From NCBI RefSeq assembly GCF_000764305.2, contig NW_025931721.1, positions 6,083 through 70,082 on the forward strand: DNA of 64,000 bases, written 5' to 3'. A program made the position numbers and the translations under genes. Below are positions 11,301 through 20,820 of the stretch, piece after piece. Source of the stretch: Hyalella azteca. Its lineage: Eukaryota; Arthropoda; Malacostraca; Amphipoda; Hyalellidae. Under the pieces are notes generated by a model. The model ran no database searches. It was not told the DNA's origin and was given only the letters and a program-made list of their open reading frames with translations. Every line of letters begins with the position of its first letter. The stretch's first letter is position 1.

Positions 11301-12045
11301 GCTTCATCACTCTGGCCTCGGCAAGTCATTCATGCTTAGAGTGAGAAAAAAGGGACTTTTACTCACTTGTTGGGTCTGAGTGTTGAGTGGGATGCCCTGG
11401 CTCACTCACGTTGACCCAGAATGTTGAGTGGGAGGCTTGACTCACTTACGTTGAGGCTGAGTGGCGAGTGGGATGCTGCGGCCTTCTCATGCCCAACATG
11501 GGTCATACCTCGCACCAAGTTTCTGCAAACAGAAACTCGCAATTTGCAGAAACTCGCACCAAGTTTCTGCAAATTGAAACACCTGCAAACAAAACATTCT
11601 TCCATTGCTTTATTTTACAGCGTTGTAATCGTATTCGATATTCATCGATTTTTCAATTAAGCTCTAATTCTACCTATGTAATCCGATGAGGAAGAGAATA
11701 TATTCATTTTCGTATTCCTTGCTAAGTAGTTTCTATTGCTTCTGTCAAATGTTAATCAGTTGCTTCAAGATCCATTCATGTGCAAGCTCTAACAAAGTCT
11801 CTTAATTATCCAGGTGATATTGTCCAAATAGTGACACACTTTCTGCTCGCAGCACTCATGCGATATTAACAAGCACCGATCGAGCCGGATCATTAACACA
11901 CTCAAGGGAAAAAATTTCTACAGTCAACAGTTACTTCAACAGTCACTTACTTTTATCAACAGTCACAGCTGGTAAGTACAGTCAGATGGTCCTTGTACGG
12001 TCAAAGCTGCTCGCCAGTGACAGCTGGCGCGCTATATATAAATAC
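11301..12045. other. spacer with a partial foldback copy (about 11819-11865)
   Basis: TATTGTCCAAATAGTGACAC followed by CTTTCTGCTCGCAGCACT marks one end of the dispersed foldback family; the other end is absent. Near 11510-11590 AAACTCGCACCAAGTTTCTG-like words are repeated. No gene seen. Confidence 0.5.
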
Positions 12046-12572
12046 GGCGAGAGTTGCGTACCAAGAGTACGATAAGTTGCGTACCAAGAGTACGATGGTT
12101 GCGTACCAAGAGTACGATGAGTTGCGTACCAAGAGTACGATGGCTGCGTACCATGAGTACGATGGTTGCGTACCAAGAGTACGATGGGTTGCGTACCAAG
12201 AGTACGGTGAGTTGCGTACCAAGAGTACGATGGTTGCGTACCATGAGTACGATGGTTGCGTACCAAGAGTACGATGGGTTGCGTACCAAGAGTACGGTGA
12301 GTTGCGTACCATGAGTACGATGGTTCGCGTACCAAGAGTACGGTGAGTTGCGTACCAAGAGTACGGTGAGTTGCGTACCAAGAGTACGGTGAGTTGCGTA
12401 CCAAGAGTACGATGAGTTGCGTACCAAGAGTACAATGGTTGCGTACCAAGAGTACGATGAGTTGCGTACCAAGAGTACGATGGTTGCGTACCAAGAGTAC
12501 GATGAGTTGCGTACCAAGACTACGATGAGTTGCGTACCAAGAGTACGATGAGTTGCGTACCAAGAGTACGGT
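12046..12572. repeat. 22-bp minisatellite with palindromic core
   Basis: About 24 copies of GTTGCGTACCAAGAGTACGA plus TG or GTGA. Each unit contains GTACC-AAGA-GTAC, a near-palindrome. All frames stay partly open, giving Tyr/Val/Arg-rich repeats that are not taken as proteins. Confidence 0.95.
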
Positions 12573-13228
12573 TCTCAGCAGCTGCTTATATTGTGTTCAA
12601 TGTGTTGGTGCAATTAGGAAATGTTAGAGAAAGGTATATTTATTGTTAAAAAAATATTTCTCCAGAATATTTCGGTCCAGAATCGGTACCTGACCGAAGT
12701 CACATACTAACCTTGCTATATTCTCTGTATTCCATTTTTAACGCTGATTTTTTACATTATATTTAATGTTGTCTTTTTTTCATTTTATATAGGTATATAT
12801 AACGCTGTTTTTTAAATTATTTTGAACGCTGTATTTTTATTCCATTTCAAAATGTTTTGAAGATTTATTTCTAACGCTGTTTTCACTCTTTATTTTTCAC
12901 GCGTTTTTTTCCAGTTTATTAGTAGCGTTGTTTTTAGCGCATTTTCTCATTTATGGAAAAAATGCACTATTGAGCTCGTTATGTCCGACTATCTGTCTAT
13001 CTGTCCGTCCGTCTGTCCGTGACTTCACTTTTTCGTCGACGAGAAAATGCGCTCTCTGTCACTCACTGCGTGAGTATATACTGAGTTACATTTTTTTACA
13101 TATATTTCTCAAATTACACGGGCTGAAGAAGCGTGCTCTGGCTGTGCACCGTAGCATCTCATCCTCGTCTGCTGCCGTAATGGCGGGAACATTCGCAGAT
13201 ATTTAACACAACTTCCTGTTCCTTGTTG
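12573..13228. repeat. AT-rich spacer with dispersed repeat (about 12975-13090)
   Basis: TTTTTAACGCTGTTTT-like words recur irregularly over 12735-12925. About 12975-13090 is the inverted relative of 4230-4322, including the CTGTCCGTCC stretch and GACGAGAAAATGCGCTCTCT. No gene recognised. Confidence 0.65.
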
Positions 13229-13376
13229 ATTCTTGCATGAGGTCACATTTTTGGTTCTCGCATGAGGTCACATTTTTGGTTCTCGCATGAGGTCACATTG
13301 TTGGTTCTCGCATGAGGTCACATTTTTGGTTCTCGCATGAGGTCACATTTTTGGTTCTCACATGAGGTCACATTTT
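13229..13376. repeat. 25-bp minisatellite
   Basis: Six copies of TTCTCGCATGAGGTCACATT plus TTTGG. Confidence 0.95.
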
Positions 13377-14154
13377 CAACCACGATTACGATGGCGTGGT
13401 CGTGAAAATGAAGAATCAACGACAATTTCTCAAGATAAATCCACCAATCACAAATATGCGAACTACGATCAAGTAACAAAATATTTACTAATATTTTATC
13501 AAATATAAAAAATTTAATGTATTGGCCTGTCGATGCGCATAAAATATGTTCAAAGAATTTTTTAATAAATGTCACTTAGGATCTTCTGGTACATCCTGTT
13601 GACTTGCGTAATATGTGAGTTTATCGTTAGCATTAATTGGGTTGAATTCAAGAGGTTATCAACTGCACACTTAAAATGTTGAGCTTCTTCAGCTTCTGAC
13701 TCCTTAAATCACAAGTAAATGATGGCTTTTAATTTATAATATGGCTTTTGTTTATGGCTTTTATGGCTTTTAATTTATTCGAATTCTGCTCCTCTGTGTC
13801 TGTTTTATGGTTGTTTATGCTCTGTTATAGTTGTTCCATGTGTATGATATTTTATGGTTCCATATTTATGTTATGAAAGAGATGAAACGTATAACCTGTT
13901 GCTCATAAAACTAAGGAGGATAACCAAATTGACTTTTCGTTTCCGCAATAAGTCACGTAAAGGCCTAAATTTCACCGATTTGGCTTCTGAAATTTGATCA
14001 CTAAATCGAGAAAAAAATATTTTACAGACTTTTGTCAAGCGTAAGGTTTTTGATGTATGTCTTGTGTAAGGGTGATATCATGTTTTCCAAGACGAGACGA
14101 AGTTCTTTGCAAATTTAACCTTATCCTGCAGGCGTCCGCCCCTCGTATTGCAAA
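13377..14154. other. intergenic DNA, no gene recognised
   Basis: ATGGCTTTT-type repetition lies near 13715-13770. No domain-bearing frame. Confidence 0.4.
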
Positions 14155-14236
14155 CACAATTGTCATTCATGATGCTGGCACAATTATCATTCATGATGCT
14201 GGCACAATTGTCATTCATGATGCTGGCACAATTGTT
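14155..14236. repeat. 24-bp minisatellite
   Basis: Three and a half copies of CACAATTGTCATTCATGATG plus CTGG. Confidence 0.92.
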
Positions 14237-14356
14237 TGCCAATACAACTCACGTCAACTAAACTAAATAGGAAAATTGGAAATTAAAATAATTAAGGTAT
14301 GCCTAAAAGACTTATATAAATTTCATTGTAATGTTTATGGATTTCAGTAATTTTTC

Positions 14357-15260
14357 AGGATAAACCTTTGTCTTTAACATTTCTTCGAATATAAGCATTA
14401 AGATCACTTGATTGCTTAAATCGCAAAATTACCCAAAATTTAAAAGCAAAGAATAGGCCCAAAAATTAACCTCTTCTTTAAAGGAGAACACAACTTTATT
14501 TAATAATAAATGTTTTTTTTTGCTATTTTCTTAGCTTTTGAATGTTTGGTTGGCATATCAGTTATTGTAAATTCGTAGAAAAATCACAGAACAGAATTCA
14601 TCATTAATGTCATGAGTATCAAGGAACAAGGGCGAGACTATTACAGCCTGACGACCTTTGCATTTGAAATGAAACAGGATGCGCGTGCCATAAACTGCGG
14701 TGTGCCATGACTCTTCGCCACACTGCGGTGTGCCATGACGCTGCGCCACACTGCGGTGTGCCATGACACTGCGCCACACTATGGTGTGCCATGACGCTGC
14801 GCCACACTGCGGTGTGCCATGACAGATAAACCTTTGTCTTTAACATTTCTTCGAATATCAGAATCAAGATTACTTAATTGCTTAAATCGCAAATTTACCA
14901 AAAATTTAAAGACAAGAATAAGCCAAAAAATTAACTTCTTCTTTAATAGAGAGAAATTTAGTTAATAATAAATGTTTTTTGACTATTTTCTACTTATGAA
15001 TTTTTGGTTGGAATATTAGTTATTGTAAATTCGGAGAAAAACCACAGAACAGAATTAATCATTGATGTCACGAGTATCTAAGAACAAGGGCGAGATTATT
15101 AAAACCTGACGACCTTTGCATTTGAAATGAAACAGGATGCACGTGCTATAAACTGCTCTGTGCCATGACGCTGCGCCACACTGCGGTGTGCCATGACGCT
15201 GCGCCACACTGCGGTGTGCCATGACGCTGCGCCACACTGCGGTGTGCCATGACACTGCAC
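14357..15260. repeat. tandem segmental duplication of about 465 bp, each copy ending in a 28-bp minisatellite
   Basis: ATAAACCTTTGTCTTTAACA occurs at about 14361 and again at about 14825, and the homology runs on through GAACAAGGGCGAGA and GCATTTGAAATGAAACAGGA to the terminal arrays of CTGCGGTGTGCCATGACGCT plus GCGCCACA (14693-14822 and 15151-15258). The junction between the copies lies at the array edge. Confidence 0.92.
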
Positions 15261-16487
15261 AATGAGAAATATTCATTATATTCCTGTTAAGCATATACTT
15301 CTGTTTAGTGCATTCCTGGTTGGTAGATATTTTTAGAATAAATTGGTCCTTGGTTTTTCTATTCCAATTTTCTTAAGTTACTCTTCTGTTAGTGCATTGA
15401 TCCAGTTAGGATAAATACATTCTTCCTGTTTGAAACACGATCTGTTTTGAGCATACACGCTAAGAACCCTGTTGTTTCTTTCACTTCTGCAAAGTACAAA
15501 GTACATTTCTGTTTGGTACATCTTAATCCAGCATTGTCCGTATTACAACATTGATGTCTTGCAGAACACTTTTTAATTTGCAACCTCATGTTTAAATGCA
15601 AATTATTCGTAATAACACGAATCAAAGATGTTCGTGTGTTTTAAAAGAGTTTTGGTGTATTGTTAAAAGCTTTTTGGTTAGAGATGTGGATGGACAGAAA
15701 GAGCAAACATGATCGGTTAGCCACCTATTGTACGTTGATCCTAAATCAAATGGATCGAATTCACGATCGTTGAATCAGCACAACTTACAACCATTCAACC
15801 ACAATATGCCAATACATCTACTACCAATTATTCATCCCTGCTCTTATTTTAAAACAATAGATTAACACCCAAAATATTCCATCAGGTGTAGTTGACAGCC
15901 ATTAAATTAAGGAATCTAGATCAAGGTTCACCCTCTAGAAAGTGGGATGTCTGCATGGCTGCTGTTTAGTGACAAGATGGATCATTATTCCGGAATTTAT
16001 AAAGCTTATTAAGGAGAGAGACTCTAATTCATTAGAAATAATTTCAAGTGCATCGTTTATATACTGAAGCATTATTAATTTAGGATTTAGAAGTTTATAA
16101 CAGAATTTTATATCAGGTTCATGAGTTATAAGTGCCTAAGTCATCCACAATATAACTTAGCCAACGATCCCAAAGAAAGCAAGTTAATTCTTTAAAACAA
16201 GTACCTTTATTAAATTAATTAATATTGTGAAATTATATTTATTTTCTCAATTCGACTGTGAAAACGCAAAAAAGTCTTTTATCTTTAATCTATTCATTTT
16301 ATTTCTCTAGCTCATGTGTTCTCATACTGCAGATACATTTTTCGATGTAATGGTAACATATGATGTGAATATAAAATAATTAAAAAATAGCATGAATGCA
16401 GCAGCGTACCCATTGTAGGATCTTGAATTTAATGGCAATATTAAAACTTAGCAGTTGCTGCCACATGTTTAGTAAATTTTTGAGAAC
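15261..16487. other. intergenic DNA, no gene recognised
   Basis: AT-rich and without strong repeats. Short open frames (for example 15389-15625 on the minus strand) show no domain. Confidence 0.4.
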
Positions 16488-16860
16488 TTGGTCCAAATAG
16501 TGATGCACTTTTGCTCTTGTGGGGGTCATCCTGACCCAGTTTTGCCCAGCAAAGGATCTATCAGTGCTACAAGTAGAAAATATGTCAATATTTAGACCAG
16601 TGTTTCCCAAAGTGGGCGATATCGCCCCCCTGGGGGCGGTGGAAAGATCTGTTGGGGCCTCTGGAAAGATCTGAGTTTAACCTTTCTCTTTAAAAATTGC
16701 AGCATGCCAAAAATCAAGAAAGAGGCGTTTGTTTTTAAATGTATCTGTCAGCGGTGGGGGGGCGCTAGAAATTCACTGATGAGCCAAGGGGGGCGCCAGC
16801 CTGAAAAAGTTTATGAACCACTGATTTAGACAATATGATCCATTCATTTACCTGAGTACT
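16488..16860. mobile_element. foldback-family element split by a hAT-type insertion
   Basis: The left end GGTCCAAATAGTGATGCAC (from about 16491) and the inner part TCATCCTGACCCAGTTTTGC match the dispersed foldback family. Its right end (CAATATTTAGACAATATGAT when joined) is broken exactly at 16597/16824 by the insertion listed separately. Confidence 0.75.
16598..16823. mobile_element. hAT-type non-autonomous element (226 bp)
   Basis: It starts CAGTGTTTCCCAAAGTGGGC and ends TTTATGAACCACTG, imperfect terminal inverted repeats of the CAGTGGTTCCCAAA class found on hAT-superfamily elements. It is flanked by the perfect 8-bp direct repeat ATTTAGAC (16590-16597 and 16824-16831), the duplication length expected for hAT. 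G-rich subterminal segments (CCCCCCTGGGGGCG, GGGGGGGCGC) are also typical. It has no coding capacity. Confidence 0.9.
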
Positions 16861-17344
16861 CCACATCCACACCGCGGTGCTCTGCGCTGTGTAGGCGTTT
16901 GTAGCAAGGCCGCAATTCATATCTATACCCTGACCTTCTACTTATGTTCAGCGTTCAGCTTCACATTTCAGACCGATGTTTAGTAAAAATTGTCTTCTTG
17001 TTAATTCTTGTACGTAGTTCAACATCACAATTTAGACCAGTGGTTACCAATCGTACGTTACCTTGTTTAACCTTGTACACTGTTCAGCAGAACTAGTTAC
17101 TTTAAAACCGACGATTACCAAACTTAACGCTTTATAGTCAAATTTAACTTCCTATTCTCAACAAATTTACTCTTTTTAAAAAGCTGTCAACATTATTGTA
17201 CCCAAGTTAACCTGAAAACATAGCCTTCAGCCCCAAATCATTACCACAAGTTATTAAACAGCCCCACGGAGGAACTTTACTCCAAGTTTTACAACCACTG
17301 ATGCCGACAGTGACCGAGAATAATGAAAGCCACACTTTAATGTT
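16832..17344. other. spacer, no gene recognised
   Basis: No supported feature beyond the tail of the foldback element at the left edge. Confidence 0.4.
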
Positions 17345-18240
17345 TTGCATGCTTCTATATAAGTTAATGTGTACAGAAGATATCATATAAGTTAATATGT
17401 GCAGAATTTATCTCATAAGTTAATATGTGCAGAATATATCATATAAGTTAATATGTGCAGAATTTATCACATAAGTTAATATGTGCAGAATATATCATAT
17501 AAGTTAATATGTTCAGAATTTAACTCATAAGTTAATGTGTGCAGAATATATCATATAAGTTAATGTGTGCAGAATATATCATATAAGTTAATATGTGCAG
17601 AATTTATCACATAAGTTAATATGTGCAGAATTTATCACATAAGTTAATATGTGCAGAATTTATCATATAAGTTATTATGTGCAGAATTTATCATATAAGT
17701 TAATATGTGCAGAATTTATCATATAAGTTAATATGTGCAGAATTTATCACATAAGTTAATATGTGCAGAATTTATCTCATAAGTTAATGTGTGCAGAATA
17801 TATCATATAAGTTAATGGGTGCAGAATTTATCATATAAGTTAATGTGTGCAGAATTTATCATATAAGTTAATATGTGCAGAATTTATCATATAAGTTAAT
17901 GTGTGCAGAATTTATCATATAAGTTATTATGTGCAGAATTTATCACATAAGTTAATATGTGCAGAATTTATCATATAAGTTATTATGTGCAGAATTTATC
18001 ACATGAGTTAATATGTGCAGAATTTATCATACAAGTTATTATGTGCAGAATTTATCACATAAGTTAATGGGTGCAGAATTTATCTCATAAGTTAATATGT
18101 GCAGAATCTATCACATAAGTTAATGGGTGCAGAATATACCGTCTACGTACTCTACGTTAATGTATACAGAATATATCATATAAGTAAATGTGTGCAGAAC
18201 ATATCACATAAGTTATTATGTGCAGAATTTATCATATAAT
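17345..18240. repeat. 27-bp AT-rich minisatellite
   Basis: About 33 copies of ATAAGTTAATATGTGCAGAA plus TTTATCA or TATATCA. Two unit types (TTTATC and TATATC) intermix. It is the longest tandem array in the window. Confidence 0.95.
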
Positions 18241-18764
18241 ATTGCAGTCACCGCTGAGTCAGCCATGGATGCGTGGGTGCGGTTGCCTTGCTGCGCGTGG
18301 GAGGGGCGAGGCAGACGCGAGTAACTCGTGCTCGTGATCTCATCCTAATGGCAATAAATATTATATATTTATAGCATCTTTACTATTGTTTCCTAATATG
18401 AGAAGATTAAGAATATACCTACTTGGAATAAGCACGCTTTTATTATTGTCCACTGTTAATAAACTTGACTGCCTATAATATCATCACTTAAATATTCTGC
18501 TTAACAATAAGTTAGTCAAATACAAGGTATATATACTTTGCTTATTGACTGGAAAATCGTTTAGTTTCCGTATGAATTCATAGACACCTTTAGTATGTAC
18601 TAATCTACTTGTTTGTAATTTGTCGATTTTGCTATTCACAGATGTTCAAGTGTGACATAGACACAAACTAAACTAAGTGAAATTCGACGATCGTGTTGAA
18701 ACATTCGTGTGAATAGTTACATTTAATTTAAATATACGACACATTACATAACGTATCGCTTTAT
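18241..18764. other. spacer between minisatellite and Penelope-like element
   Basis: A short GC-rich island (18243-18335) follows the array, then AT-rich DNA. No gene seen. Confidence 0.4.
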
Positions 18765-19219
18765 ACTTAAAAGCAAAGAAAACTCCACAAAAATTCATAG
18801 TATCTTTAAAGAAAACGTTTCGGAGTCCAGCTCCATCGTCAGCTCGAAAATTCTAGAACACAGATAAATCAGTAATTAGTACAGTCATGATTGCAACAAA
18901 AAAACTAAGCTGTAAAACCTATCTATTTACAATTTCAAGCGGGTAAGAGCTAAAAGCTAAATTCAAACTAGGCCTCTGTTTAAAAATATATAATGATTCT
19001 AAAATGCGCAAATCAGAAACGCCGGAACTGGAAGCTAAAACTTTGAAGTCACTGTCAGAAACTGGAACATCGCACTGCTCGGCGTGAGCCCGCACAGCTG
19101 AATGAGGGGGGCGCGACAGTAAGTTACCAGTTCTACAACTCCTGCCCTTATGTTCTGCGACCCTATGTTTAAATCTCTTTTGGAATTATCTGTTTTAAAC
19201 TCTTGTTTTTATATTTGCT

Positions 19220-19981
19220 AACAAGCTTTACCGACAGATTGACGGTTTGGGTATGGGTCTTCCACTCGGCCCAACCTTTGCGAATATTTTTATGTGTTTT
19301 CACGAGGTGTCCTGGCTGTCCAATTGCCCTCTTGATTTTAAGCCAATATTCTACAACAGATACGTTGATGACACTTTTTTACTGTTTAAGCATCCTTCTC
19401 ACGTTAAACTCTTTTTCGATTACCTAAATTCGCAGCATAAATCCATCAAATTTACCATGGAACTGGATTCTAACAATAGAATATCCTTCCTCGATTGCAA
19501 TATTACTAAATCTAATGGCCGTTTTCAAACTTCTGTATTCCGAAAATCGACTTTCACAGGTCTCAGTACCACCTATTTTAGCTTTTGCTCCTTTCGATTT
19601 AAGATTAATGGGATTCAAACACTTTTACATCGGGGCTTTCGAATTTGTTCTACTTACAATATTCTGCACGCTGAATTCGAATTTTTACGCAATATTTTTT
19701 CGCTTAATGGATTTCCGACTAATCTGGTGTTTACCCAAATAAAGAAATTCATGTCCAAGCGGTACAATGAGATTGCCCCCGAGCGCGACAGTAGGGATGT
19801 TGTTTATTGCTCTTTTCCATATTTCGGCCCTGCATCCGAAACTATGTCAAGGGATCTAAAACTTCTGTTTTCTAAGTATTTCGCAAATGTTAACCTACGT
19901 GTTATATTGGTCAACCATTATAAAATCGGTTCTTTTTTAGGTACAAAGATACTCTCCCTATGCATATGCGAGCGTCCCTAG
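19220..19981 (+). pseudogene. Penelope-type reverse transcriptase, 5'-truncated
   Basis: The frame opens with NKLYRQIDGLGMGLPLGPT (RT block B region) and soon reaches YNRYVDDTFLLF, the catalytic YxDD motif, here YVDD and intact. Downstream are the usual thumb-region words (SFLDCNIT, FRKSTFTG). The N-terminal fingers of the RT are missing, replaced by the inverted flank that ends near 19174. The frame stops at 19981. Just before that, in the T-run at about 19930-19937, the reading passes to another frame in which the endonuclease linker continues, so a single-base indel is the likely break. Polymerisation would use a nicked chromosomal end as primer in an intact relative. Confidence 0.85.
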
Positions 19982-20295
19982 TTTATGAATATAGTTGTGC
20001 ACGATGTGCATCTGCGTACGTCGGGATGACGTCTCGCAATCTTTATTCTAGGGTCGCAGAACATAAGGGCAGGAGTTGTAGAACTAGTAACTTACTGTCG
20101 CGCCCCCCTCATTCAGCTGTGCGGGCTCACGCCGAGCAGTGCGATGTTCCAGTGTCTGACAGTGACTTCAAAGTTTTAGCTTCCAGTTCCGGCGTTTCTG
20201 ATTTGCGCATTTTAGAATCATTATATATTTTTAAACAGAGGCCTAGTTTGAATTTAGCTTTTAGCTCTTACCCGCTTGAAATTGTAAATAGATAG
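19960..20295 (+). pseudogene. Penelope-type GIY-YIG endonuclease domain
   Basis: The frame shows YEYSCARCASAYVGMTSRNL followed by YSRVAEHKG, with the CxxC pair and the Y...YVG core of the Penelope variant of GIY-YIG nucleases, then a conserved Arg and His. It ends with the ILESLYIFKQRPSLN-type tail usual for this domain. It lies one frame away from the upstream RT. The last about 245 bp are duplicated in inverted form in the 5' flank. In active elements this domain nicks the target site for integration. Confidence 0.85.
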
Positions 20296-20449
20296 GTTTT
20301 ACAGCTTAGGTTTTTTGTTGCAATCATGACTGTGCTAATTACCGATTTATCTGTGTTCTAGAATTTTCGAACTGACGATGGAGCTGGACTCCGAAACGTT
20401 TTCTTTAAAGATACCATGAATTTTTGTGGAGTTTTCTTTGCTTTTAAGT

Positions 20450-20820
20450 TTTTAGTGAATTTGCGATTGAAGCAAGCATGTGACATTATTACTTATCGCC
20501 TTATTTTACAGGTTTATTGCATACAAATCATGATGATTTCTTTCTTTTCAGTTGTAAATTAATAAAATTTATTTAATACTTGCAGTAAATTTTCAGCTAT
20601 GGCTCTAGATTGCCAAGATTATGGCTCCCTTGTCAAGGAAGTGAAAGCTTTTGCTCAAGTTTAGAATGTAAATAACCATGAATACTTAACAATATTGCAT
20701 GAATTATATTCTTATGAACTTTAAAAAAAGACGGACTAGAAATACCAATTTATAAAATTTCTGCTTGACAACTCAAACAAAAAAATTATTATTTGAATTT
20801 AGTTCATCAACTAGAAAACG
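20450..20820. other. upstream region and probable 5' UTR of the two-span membrane protein gene
   Basis: The start codon at 20821 is preceded by a splice-acceptor-like stretch (GAATTTAG near 20792-20801), so a 5' UTR intron is likely. A 21-codon open frame at 20599-20664 starts with an ATG and could be an upstream ORF if transcribed. Confidence 0.4.

Larger units (their letters stand above)
18765..20449 (+). mobile_element. Penelope-like element with inverted terminal flanks
   Basis: The 5' flank (18765-19174) is the reverse complement of the 3' part (20050-20449), including the end of the endonuclease frame. Between them lie a 5'-truncated reverse transcriptase and a GIY-YIG endonuclease. 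This layout, an inverted partial copy before an RT-EN body, is known for Penelope-like retroelements. Both flanks contain CTGACGA, a GGAG/CTCC hairpin and GAAACG (20381-20403 and its inverse near 18816-18840), resembling the hammerhead-type motif of Penelope terminal repeats. A frameshift separates RT from EN, so this copy looks inactive. Confidence 0.88.

Noticed and set aside
11982..12563. 193-codon minus-strand frame with repeated VRNSSYSWYATH words
   Set aside because: It is a reading of the 22-bp minisatellite; three overlapping frames are equally open.
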